NCBI GenBank assembly: GCA_002278985.1 | Contig: NCJP01000103.1 | Coordinates: 1 to 6,201 of the forward strand | DNA length: 6,201 bases | Reading direction: 5' to 3' | From: Erythrobacter sp. 34-65-8 | Lineage (GTDB): Bacteria > Pseudomonadota > Alphaproteobacteria > Sphingomonadales > Sphingomonadaceae | Shown here: in pieces, positions 1 through 5,689 of the stretch | Layout of the letters: every line of letters begins with the position of its first letter | Numbering within the stretch: position 1 is the first letter of the stretch | Notes under the pieces: model-generated | What the model saw: only the letters and a program-made list of their open reading frames with translations | Told to the model about the DNA's origin: nothing | The model's database searches: none | Program-made: the position numbers and the translations under genes

Positions 1-9
1 GCTGCGACC

Positions 10-1191
10 ATGTCCGATCTGGAAACCTTCCGCGCTGAAACGCGCGCCTGGCTGGAGGCCAACTGCCCGCCTGAGATGCGCGAACCCGCGCGCGGCGAAG
101 AGGACATATTCTGGGGCGGGCGCAACGCCACGTTCCAGAGCGAAGCGCAGAAGGCCTGGTTCGAAGCCTGCGTCGCCAAGGGCTACACCGTTCCGGCCTG
201 GCCCAAGGAATATGGCGGAGCAGGTCTCAATGCTGCCGAAGCCAAGGTGCTGCGCGAGGAAATGAACCGCATCAGCGCGCGCCCGCCACTGTCGAGCTTC
301 GGCATCTGGATGCTCGGCCCCGCGCTGCTCCACTTCGGGACTGAAGGTCAGAAGAAGCGTTTCCTGGGCGAAATCGCGCGCGGCGAGATCCGCTGGTGTC
401 AGGGCTATTCCGAGCCCGGCAGCGGGTCTGACCTGGTCTCGATGCAGACCTTCGGGGAAGATCGCGGCGATCACTGGGTGGTCAGTGGCCAGAAGATCTG
501 GACCAGTTATGCCGACAAGTGTGACTGGATTTTCTGCCTCGTCCGGACCGACAAGGGGAACAAGTACCAGGGCATCACCTTCATGCTGTTCGACATGAGG
601 ACGCCCGGTGTCACCACCAAGCCGATCAAGCTGATCAGCGGCAACAGCCCGTTCTGCGAAACCTTCTTCGACAATGTCGCCGTGCCGAAATCCTATGGCG
701 AGGACGTGCCCGGCTTCGTGGGCGAGATCAACCGCGGCTGGGATGTGGCCAAGTACCTGCTCGGCCACGAGCGCGAGATGATCTCCGGCGCAGGTGGCGG
801 GGATCGGACAGCGGGCATCGGCGCGGCGATGCTGCGCCATGCCGGCGAGATCGACCCCCTGCTGCGCGCCGAGCTGGCACTGTTCGATGTCGATGCGCTG
901 GCCTACACCGCGATGGGCGAGAAGTTCCTTGACGAGATCAAGGTCGGCAAGGCCCATCCGGCTCAGCCGAACATGATGAAGTACGTCGGGACCGAGCTCA
1001 ACAAGCGGCGCCACGAACTGATGATGAGTGCGGGCGGATCGCGCAGCCTGGAGTGGGACAGCGAGGAAACACGCGGCGGCAAGCCGGCGCGTGACTGGCT
1101 GCGGACCAAGGCAAACTCGATCGAGGGCGGCACCAGCGAGGTCATGCTCAACGTCATTTCCAAACGCATTCTCGACCTGCCGGGAGCCTGA
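10..1191 (+). CDS. Acyl-CoA dehydrogenase, catalytic-Glu subunit of a probable heteromeric pair
   Basis: This 393-residue protein belongs to the FAD-dependent acyl-CoA dehydrogenase family, which introduces an alpha-beta double bond into acyl-CoA thioesters in the cytoplasm. The helical N-terminal domain spans roughly residues 1-125. The central beta domain begins with QGYSEPGSGSDL (131-142), the family's flavin/substrate-contacting motif, and continues through SGQKIWTS (159-166). The C-terminal helical domain ends with SIEGGTSEVMLN (370-381). Glu372 there aligns with the catalytic base of the family (Glu in the YEGTS motif of MCAD). The usual RxQFG and QxHGGxG motifs of the C-terminal domain are not recognisable; the next gene supplies them. 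This suggests that the two products share one FAD site. The ATG at 10 gives a family-like start (MSDLETFRAE), but the frame is open to the window edge and no ribosome-binding site is visible in the 9 bases before it, so a start further upstream is possible. The substrate is unknown. Confidence 0.92.
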   Translation: MSDLETFRAETRAWLEANCPPEMREPARGEEDIFWGGRNATFQSEAQKAWFEACVAKGYTVPAWPKEYGGAGLNAAEAKVLREEMNRISARPPLSSFGIWMLGPALLHFGTEGQKKRFLGEIARGEIRWCQGYSEPGSGSDLVSMQTFGEDRGDHWVVSGQKIWTSYADKCDWIFCLVRTDKGNKYQGITFMLFDMRTPGVTTKPIKLISGNSPFCETFFDNVAVPKSYGEDVPGFVGEINRGWDVAKYLLGHEREMISGAGGGDRTAGIGAAMLRHAGEIDPLLRAELALFDVDALAYTAMGEKFLDEIKVGKAHPAQPNMMKYVGTELNKRRHELMMSAGGSRSLEWDSEETRGGKPARDWLRTKANSIEGGTSEVMLNVISKRILDLPGA

Positions 1192-1194
1192 ATC

Positions 1195-2334
1195 ATGGCA
1201 CTGTACCACAATGACGATCAGGCGATGCTGGCCGAAACCGCCAGCCAGTTCATGGCCGAGGAAGGCAGCATCGGGAAACAGCTGCGCCACTGGCGCGACC
1301 GTGAATGCAAGGACGGGTTCGGCCATGCGCTGTGGAAGCAGATGGCGGAAATGGGCTTCACCGGCATCCTCGTCGGCGAGGAAGACGGCGGCATGGGCAT
1401 GGGCCATGTCGAGGCCGGAATCGTGCTCGAGGAAATCGGCCGCAACCTCACCCCCTCGCCCTTCCTGACCAGCGCTGTGCTGGCGGCGACCGCGCTCAAG
1501 CACGGCTCTGCCGACCTCAAGGGTCGTTATCTCCCCGGCCTGCTGTCGGGCGACAGCGTGTTCGCCGTGGCGATTGACGAAGGTGCGAAGCATCGGCCCG
1601 AACGGATCAGGACCCGCGCCGAGAAATCGGGCAACGGTTTCCGTCTTTCCGGGCAGAAGGACTTCGTGATCCACGGGGCCAGTGCCGATATGCTGGTGGT
1701 TGCGGCGCGCACTTCGGGCAGCGATGACGATGCAGATGGCATTACCCTGTTCGCCGTACCCAGGGACGCGGCGGGCATGAGCCATGATGCCGTGCGGCTG
1801 GTCGACAGCTCGATGGCGACCCACACCAGGTTCGACAGCGTCGAGCTGGATGGTGATGCCGTGATCGGCGAAGTCGATGGCGGGCGTGTAGTGCTGGGTG
1901 CCGTGCTGATGGCCGGGCGCATCGGCGCGGCGGCCGAGGGCGTGGGCGTGGCCAGCGGGGCGATGGACATGACGGTCGATTACCTCAAGCAGCGCAAGCA
2001 GTTCGGCAAGCTGATCGGCGAGTTCCAGGCGCTGCAGCACCGCGCCGCGCACCTTTATTCCGAAGTCGAGATCGCCCGCGCGATCACCATCAAGGCGGCC
2101 CAGCTGCTGGATGGCGGCAGTGAGCGGGCTGACCTGATGACTTCGGTCGCCAAGGCCAAGGTCTCCAAGGCTGCTAGCCTCGCGGTCAAGGAAGGGGTGC
2201 AGATGCACGGCGGTATCGGCATGACCGACGAATACGACGTGGGCCTCTACATGAAGCGCGATCGTGCGCTGCAGGAGTTCCTCGGTGACCTCTATTACCA
2301 CGCCGATCGCGTGGCCAAGCTGAGCGGATATTGA
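1195..2334 (+). CDS. Acyl-CoA dehydrogenase, FAD-site subunit lacking the catalytic Glu
   Basis: This 379-residue acyl-CoA dehydrogenase family protein starts 3 bp after the previous stop, with GGGAG (1182-1186) as a well-placed ribosome-binding site. The C-terminal domain carries RKQFGKLIGEFQALQH (267-282) and QMHGGIGMTDEYD (336-348), motifs that contact FAD in this family. At the position of the catalytic glutamate (EGT in ordinary members) it reads LGD (363-365), so the base appears to be replaced by Leu363. The central domain also lacks the SEPxxGSD motif; the matching region reads IDEGAKHRPERIRT (127-140). These are the reverse of the features missing from the upstream partner, so the pair probably forms a mixed oligomer with one complete active site per heterodimer, as described for FadE28-FadE29 (ChsE1-ChsE2) of mycobacterial cholesterol degradation. 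Family assignment is firm. The non-catalytic role is inferred from a by-eye alignment. Confidence 0.9.
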   Translation: MALYHNDDQAMLAETASQFMAEEGSIGKQLRHWRDRECKDGFGHALWKQMAEMGFTGILVGEEDGGMGMGHVEAGIVLEEIGRNLTPSPFLTSAVLAATALKHGSADLKGRYLPGLLSGDSVFAVAIDEGAKHRPERIRTRAEKSGNGFRLSGQKDFVIHGASADMLVVAARTSGSDDDADGITLFAVPRDAAGMSHDAVRLVDSSMATHTRFDSVELDGDAVIGEVDGGRVVLGAVLMAGRIGAAAEGVGVASGAMDMTVDYLKQRKQFGKLIGEFQALQHRAAHLYSEVEIARAITIKAAQLLDGGSERADLMTSVAKAKVSKAASLAVKEGVQMHGGIGMTDEYDVGLYMKRDRALQEFLGDLYYHADRVAKLSGY

Positions 2335-2336
2335 TT

Positions 2337-3146
2337 ATGGACCTGCATTCCCTGTTCAACCTCGACGGGCGCGTTGCGCTGGTGACCGGCGGCAGCCGGG
2401 GTATTGGCCGGATGTTCGTCGAAGGTCTGCTCGCCGCCGGATGCGCCCGGGTCTACATCTCCGCCCGCAAGGTCGAGCAGATGGAAGAGACCATCGCGCA
2501 TTTTGGTGCCGATAAGGTCATCGGTATCCCCGCCGATCTCAGCCAGATGGACGGGATGCAGCATCTGGCGGACGAGATCGCCAGGCGCGAAAACAAGCTC
2601 GACATCCTGATCAACAACGCGGGTGCCGCCTGGGGCCAGCCGTTCCTCGAATTCAGCGAGGCAGGCTGGCACCGGACAATGGACCTCAACGTCAAGACGC
2701 CGTTCTTCCTGACCCAGAAGCTCCATCCGCTCTTGGTTGCGGCGGCCAGCCCCGGGCGGCCTGCCAAGGTGATCCACGTCTCCTCGATTGATGGACAGCG
2801 GATCAACCCGTGGGAAACCTACGCTTATCAGGCGAGCAAGGCGGGCCTGATCCAGCTGACCCGGCGGATGGCGGCACGGCTGATTGAAGACAACATCGTT
2901 GTCACCTCGATCGCCCCGGGGGCATTCCCCAGCGAGATGAACAAGGCGGCCAAGAACGCCCCCGATGCCAGTGCGGCAGGCATTCCCGCCAAGCGGATCG
3001 GGGTGGCGGAAGACATGGCCGCGGCTGCAATCTACCTTGCCAGCCGCGCCGGTGACTACGTCGTCGGTGATACGCTGACGGTCGACGGCGGCGTGGTCAA
3101 CGCCCACCTGCCGAGCCACTTCGCCGATCCCGGCGGCAAGGGCTGA
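2337..3146 (+). CDS. Short-chain dehydrogenase/reductase (SDR), RhlG-like
   Basis: This is a classical SDR of 269 residues, a typical length, with a Rossmann fold and an expected NAD(P)H-dependent ketone/alcohol oxidoreductase activity in the cytoplasm. Visible motifs are the nucleotide-binding TGGSRGIG (17-24), the structural NNAG (93-96), and the catalytic set Asn118, Ser150, Tyr164 and Lys168 (YQASK). The basic residues Arg21 and Arg44 (ISARK after the second strand) favour NADP(H). Overall layout and wording (NLDGRVALVTGGSRGIG at the front, IAPGAFPSEM at 192-201) recall RhlG of Pseudomonas, a 3-ketoacyl reductase-like SDR. I chose the ATG at 2337, 2 bp after the upstream stop. A TTG at 2331 in the same frame overlaps that stop and would add only two residues. 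GAGCGGA (2322-2328) is a weak candidate ribosome-binding site. Co-transcription with the dehydrogenase pair suggests that it handles a hydroxy- or keto-intermediate of the same acyl-CoA pathway; the substrate is unknown. Confidence 0.9.
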   Translation: MDLHSLFNLDGRVALVTGGSRGIGRMFVEGLLAAGCARVYISARKVEQMEETIAHFGADKVIGIPADLSQMDGMQHLADEIARRENKLDILINNAGAAWGQPFLEFSEAGWHRTMDLNVKTPFFLTQKLHPLLVAAASPGRPAKVIHVSSIDGQRINPWETYAYQASKAGLIQLTRRMAARLIEDNIVVTSIAPGAFPSEMNKAAKNAPDASAAGIPAKRIGVAEDMAAAAIYLASRAGDYVVGDTLTVDGGVVNAHLPSHFADPGGKG

Positions 3147-3183
3147 CGCGCAGCCGCGCAGCCGACTGACTATCCGGACTACG

Positions 3184-3208
3184 AAAAGCCCCGCGATGCG
3201 GGGCTTTT
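3184..3208 (+). terminator. Rho-independent terminator of the acyl-CoA dehydrogenase/SDR unit
   Basis: AAAAGCCCCGC (3184-3194) and GCGGGGCTTTT (3198-3208) form a perfect 11-bp stem around a GAT loop. The right arm ends in a T-run continued by CT. It lies 37 bp after the SDR stop and 91 bp before arsR. The flanking A-run means that it could also stop transcripts arriving from the right, but no gene on that strand is nearby. It isolates the ars operon from read-through. Confidence 0.9.
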
Positions 3209-3241
3209 CTATGGGGCGCGGCTGAAGCCGCCAAAGCCTAC

Positions 3242-3270
3242 TTGACGGCACGCGGTCATTCCCATAATTC
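3242..3270 (+). promoter_or_regulatory. Candidate sigma-70-type promoter of the ars operon
   Basis: A good -35 box, TTGACG (3242-3247), is followed by two possible -10 boxes. CATAAT (3263-3268) is one mismatch from consensus but has a short 15-bp spacer. TAATTC (3265-3270) is a weaker match at the ideal 17-bp spacing. Either would start transcription near 3274-3278, close to the centre of the palindrome, leaving a leader of about 25 nt before arsR. The -10 region lies inside the palindrome, as expected for a repressed ars promoter. The call rests on sequence matches only. Confidence 0.6.
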
Positions 3271-3294
3271 GACAATTATCGAATCATGGGAATG
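3257..3294 (+). promoter_or_regulatory. 38-bp palindrome, presumed ArsR operator
   Basis: The two halves are CATTCCCATAATTCGACAA and TTATCGAATCATGGGAATG. Seventeen of the 19 symmetric base pairs match; the exceptions are 3266/3285 and 3273/3278. The dyad centre lies between 3275 and 3276. The inner part, ATTCGA...TCGAAT, is the kind of AT-rich dyad bound by ArsR/SmtB dimers. The outer arms CATTCCCAT/ATGGGAATG are an exact extra 9-bp inverted repeat. The element covers the candidate -10 box and start point, and its right arm contains GGGAA (3288-3292), the only plausible ribosome-binding site for arsR. Autoregulation by ArsR is inferred from position and family. Confidence 0.82.
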
Positions 3295-3299
3295 CACGG

Positions 3300-3638
3300 A
3301 TGGAACCAGCCATTGTCATCAAAGCGCTTGGTGCACTGGCGCAGGAGCACCGGTTGGCGGTGTTCCGCCTGCTGGTCCAGGCGGGCGACAGTGGGCTGGC
3401 GGCCGGGGTCCTGGCCGAGAAGCTTGACGTGCCCCCTTCTTCGATGAGCTTCCACCTCGCCCAGCTCGCCAACGCCGGCTTGGTCACTCAGCGGCGCGAA
3501 AGCCGCTCGATCATCTACTCGGCGGACTACGCCGCCATGAACCGCCTGATGGGTTACCTCATGGAAAACTGCTGCGGCGGGGTGGCCTGCGATGGCGAAC
3601 TGGAACCGCAAGACCATCCGAAACGGGAGACTGCCTGA
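3300..3638 (+). CDS. arsR: ArsR/SmtB-family arsenic-responsive repressor
   Basis: This 112-residue winged-helix protein has the usual length for ArsR. The helix-turn-helix runs roughly from LAAGVLAEKLDV (33-44) through the recognition helix PSSMSFHLAQLANAGLV (46-62), followed by the beta wing RRESRSIIYS (65-74). There is no ELCVC motif, the metal-binding site of the E. coli/R773 type. Instead a cysteine cluster near the C-terminus, NCCGGVAC (Cys91, Cys92, Cys97), resembles the As(III) site of Acidithiobacillus ferrooxidans ArsR (Cys95, Cys96, Cys102). It probably represses its own operon through the adjacent palindrome and is released by trivalent arsenic. The ATG at 3300 fits the family N-terminus; the nearby ATGs at 3286 and 3292 are out of frame. 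Its stop overlaps the arsI start by one base (TGATG), which suggests translational coupling. Confidence 0.93.
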   Translation: MEPAIVIKALGALAQEHRLAVFRLLVQAGDSGLAAGVLAEKLDVPPSSMSFHLAQLANAGLVTQRRESRSIIYSADYAAMNRLMGYLMENCCGGVACDGELEPQDHPKRETA

Positions 3639-4108
3639 TGAAACGCTTCCATGTCCATGTCGGCGTGACCGACCTTGATCGTTCAATCGCCTTCTATGCG
3701 AATCTGTTCGGCGCCGAACCCGCCGTGGTGAAGCCCGACTATGCCAAGTGGATGCTGGAGGACCCGCGCATCAACTTCGCCATCTCCATGCGCGCCGATG
3801 CGGCCAAGGGCATCGAGCATGTCGGCCTGCAGGTCGAAGATCAGGCCGAACTGGCCGAAGTCTACGCCCGCCTCAAGGCCGCTGACGGCCCGGTGCTGGA
3901 GGAAGGCGCGACCACCTGCTGCTATGCGAAATCGGAAAAGAGCTGGATCGCCGATCCTGACGGCGTGGTCTGGGAAGCCTTCCTGACCGAAGGCGGCAGC
4001 ACGACCTACGGCGGCAGCCCGGATCTGGCCCAGCTGGCTTCGGCCAATGCTGCCAACGGTGCGTGCTGCGTGCCGCAAGCGGCCTCCGCACCTGCTACCT
4101 GCTGCTGA
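3638..4108 (+). CDS. arsI: ArsI-type C-As lyase (ArsI/CadI family, VOC fold)
   Basis: This 156-residue protein of the vicinal-oxygen-chelate superfamily resembles ArsI, the Fe(II)- and O2-dependent enzyme that cleaves the carbon-arsenic bond of trivalent methyl- and aryl-arsenicals to give As(III). Key residues match those described for Bacillus sp. MD1 ArsI. His5 (FHVHVGV), His61 (GIEHVGL) and Glu113 (VVWEAF) are the expected iron ligands. The vicinal pair Cys94-Cys95 in TTCCYAKSEKSW is the expected organoarsenical site. The C-terminus is a Gly/Ser/Ala-rich tail with two more cysteine pairs (143-144 and 155-156) of unknown role. GGGAGA (3625-3630) is a good ribosome-binding site, and the start overlaps the arsR stop. 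CadI, a cadmium-induced relative, is the alternative name, but the ars context and the CC motif favour ArsI. Preferred substrate cannot be read from sequence. Confidence 0.9.
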   Translation: MKRFHVHVGVTDLDRSIAFYANLFGAEPAVVKPDYAKWMLEDPRINFAISMRADAAKGIEHVGLQVEDQAELAEVYARLKAADGPVLEEGATTCCYAKSEKSWIADPDGVVWEAFLTEGGSTTYGGSPDLAQLASANAANGACCVPQAASAPATCC

Positions 4109-4116
4109 GATTTGCC

Positions 4117-4617
4117 ATGACCGAAAGACCGCTCAATGCGCTGTTCCTGTGCACCGGCAACTCTGCCCGCTCGATTCTGGGTGAAGCAATCCTGAACCAT
4201 GATGGCGCAGGCCGCTTCCGGGCTTTCAGCGCCGGCAGCAATCCCACCGGCGCGGTCAATCCCTGGGCAATCCACACCCTGAAGACCCTCGGCTATCCGG
4301 TCGACGGGTATCGTTCGAAGAACTGGCACGAATTCGCTGACGGCCCGGAATTCGACCTGATCTTCACCGTCTGTGACAGCGCGGCGGCGGAAACCTGTCC
4401 GGTCTGGCCGGGGCGGCCAACCTCGGCGCACTGGGGCATTCCCGACCCGGCGGCGGTGGAAGGGAGCGACGCGGAAAAAGCCGCCGCCTTCCTCGATGCC
4501 TTCCGCATGATGAAGCGGCGGATCGACCTGCTCCTTGCGCTTCCGCTTGCCAGCCTCGAAGAACTCGCATTACGCGACAGGCTGCAAGCGATCGGGCGGG
4601 AGGCGGACGCACAATGA
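4117..4617 (+). CDS. arsC: Arsenate reductase, low-molecular-weight phosphatase type
   Basis: This 166-residue cytoplasmic enzyme reduces As(V) to As(III) for export. It has the low-molecular-weight tyrosine-phosphatase fold. The P-loop CTGNSARS (12-19) supplies the nucleophile Cys12 and Arg18. Cys86 and Cys94 ([11 protein letters not shown]) match the relay cysteines of the S. aureus/B. subtilis class (Cys82, Cys89), with one more residue between them here. The conserved HWGIPDP (105-111) carries the acid Asp110. Regeneration by thioredoxin is expected from this class but not shown. An in-frame ATG at 4063 would add 18 residues, but these lie over the end of arsI. The ATG at 4117 gives the normal family start and has TGAGA (4106-4110) at a suitable distance, so it is preferred. 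The gene begins 8 bp after arsI and overlaps acr3 by 4 bp (ATGA). Confidence 0.93.
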   Translation: MTERPLNALFLCTGNSARSILGEAILNHDGAGRFRAFSAGSNPTGAVNPWAIHTLKTLGYPVDGYRSKNWHEFADGPEFDLIFTVCDSAAAETCPVWPGRPTSAHWGIPDPAAVEGSDAEKAAAFLDAFRMMKRRIDLLLALPLASLEELALRDRLQAIGREADAQ

Positions 4618-5684
4618 CCAGTTCCACGGCTGCCGCCGAGGCCCGCGCTGCCGGGCTTGGCCTGTTCGAGAAATGGCTGTCCGTCTGGGTCGGGGCGGCG
4701 ATCCTCGCCGGCCTTGCGCTGGGTAACCTGGTGCCGGGCATGTTCGGCGCGCTTGCCGCGCTCGAATATGCGTCGGTCAATCTGGTGGTTGCGGTGCTGA
4801 TCTGGGCAATGATCTTTCCGATGATGGTCGCGGTCGATTTCGGCGCGGTCCGGCGGGTGGGTGACAAGCCGAGGGGGCTGGTCATTACGCTGGTGGTCAA
4901 CTGGCTGATCAAGCCGTTCACCATGGCGGCGCTGGGCGTGCTGTTTTTCGAAGTGGTGTTCGCCGACCTGATCGAGCCGGCCGATGCCCAGCAGTACATC
5001 GCCGGGCTGATCCTGCTCGGCGCGGCACCCTGCACTGCGATGGTGTTCGTCTGGTCGCAGATGACCAAGGGCGACCCGGCCTATACCCTGGTGCAGGTGG
5101 CGGCGAACGACCTGATCATGATCGTCGCCTTCGCGCCGATTGTTGCGCTGCTGCTCGGGGTGACGGACATTGCCGTGCCGTGGGAAACGCTGCTGCTGTC
5201 GGTCGCGCTCTATGTGGTCGTGCCGCTGCTTGCCGGAGCCCTTGTGCGCAGCCGCCTGCTCGCCGGTCATGGCGGCAATGTCGAGGCAGTGACTGCCTTC
5301 ACCGCGCGCATGAAGCCGCTCTCGGTCATCGGCCTGCTGCTGACGGTGCTGCTGCTGTTCGGCTTCCAGGCGCAGACCATTGTCGTACGCCCGCTGCTGA
5401 TTGCGCTGATCGCGGTGCCGATCATCGTCCAGAGCTATGGCATCTTCTTCATCGCCTATGGCTGGGCCAAGGTGTGGCAGGTGCCGCACGCGGTTGCCGC
5501 GCCATGTGCGCTGATTGGCACGTCCAACTTCTTTGAACTGGCAGTAGCGGTTGCCATCGGCCTGTTCGGACTGGGCAGCGGCGCGGCACTGGCGACGGTG
5601 GTGGGCGTGCTGGTGGAAGTGCCGGTGATGCTGACGCTGGTGGCCATCGCCAACCGGACCCGGGGCAGCTTCGCGAGCGACTGA
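4614..5684 (+). CDS. acr3: Acr3-family arsenite efflux permease
   Basis: This 356-residue inner-membrane protein exports As(III), probably in exchange for protons. Hydrophobic segments fit the ten helices of Acr3 at roughly 22-40, 55-75, 88-112, 128-148, 160-183, 192-211, 235-252, 260-282, 296-317 and 322-345. The signature [13 protein letters not shown] (136-148) in the fourth helix carries Cys140, the counterpart of the essential cysteine of characterised Acr3 proteins. [11 protein letters not shown] (302-312) in the ninth helix carries the conserved Glu308. It is Acr3 rather than the unrelated E. coli ArsB, although databases often label this family arsB. No ArsA ATPase gene follows, so transport is presumably driven by the ion gradient alone. 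The start overlaps the arsC stop (ATGA), a coupled arrangement. It is the last gene of the operon; the next gene is convergent, 5 bp away. Confidence 0.95.
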   Translation: MTSSTAAAEARAAGLGLFEKWLSVWVGAAILAGLALGNLVPGMFGALAALEYASVNLVVAVLIWAMIFPMMVAVDFGAVRRVGDKPRGLVITLVVNWLIKPFTMAALGVLFFEVVFADLIEPADAQQYIAGLILLGAAPCTAMVFVWSQMTKGDPAYTLVQVAANDLIMIVAFAPIVALLLGVTDIAVPWETLLLSVALYVVVPLLAGALVRSRLLAGHGGNVEAVTAFTARMKPLSVIGLLLTVLLLFGFQAQTIVVRPLLIALIAVPIIVQSYGIFFIAYGWAKVWQVPHAVAAPCALIGTSNFFELAVAVAIGLFGLGSGAALATVVGVLVEVPVMLTLVAIANRTRGSFASD

Positions 5685-5689
5685 CCCGT

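Noticed and set aside
3147..3164. Tandem repeat CGCGCAGC x2 plus CG after the SDR stop
   Set aside because: Two copies of an 8-bp GC-rich unit are expected by chance in such sequence and no function is suggested.
3218..3231. Small hairpin GCGGCT-GA-AGCCGC between terminator and promoter
   Set aside because: The loop is too tight, the stem is short and there is no T-run; it is probably chance in GC-rich DNA.
2295..3275. A 326-codon open frame on the - strand opposite the SDR gene
   Set aside because: It lies wholly opposite a clear SDR with intact motifs, has a composition typical of the antisense frame of GC-rich genes, and shows no recognisable domain.
3242..3427. Alternative starts (TTG 3242, ATG 3286, ATG 3292) before arsR as a leader peptide or longer ArsR
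   Set aside because: All three are out of frame with arsR; their translations overlap the arsR coding region and show no family resemblance.
4063..4116. In-frame upstream ATG extending arsC by 18 residues
   Set aside because: The extension overlaps the end of arsI, has no family counterpart, and the ATG at 4117 has its own ribosome-binding site and the standard N-terminus.
4330..4354. Two GAATTCG copies 18 bp apart in arsC, resembling the inner operator half-site
   Set aside because: They encode Glu-Phe in two family-conserved stretches (HEFAD and EFDLIF), are direct rather than inverted, and lie within coding sequence.
4293..5489. A 398-codon open frame on the - strand opposite arsC and acr3
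   Set aside because: The translation is very rich in His, Gln, Arg and Asp, which is the shadow of a hydrophobic membrane-protein gene (acr3) read on the opposite strand.
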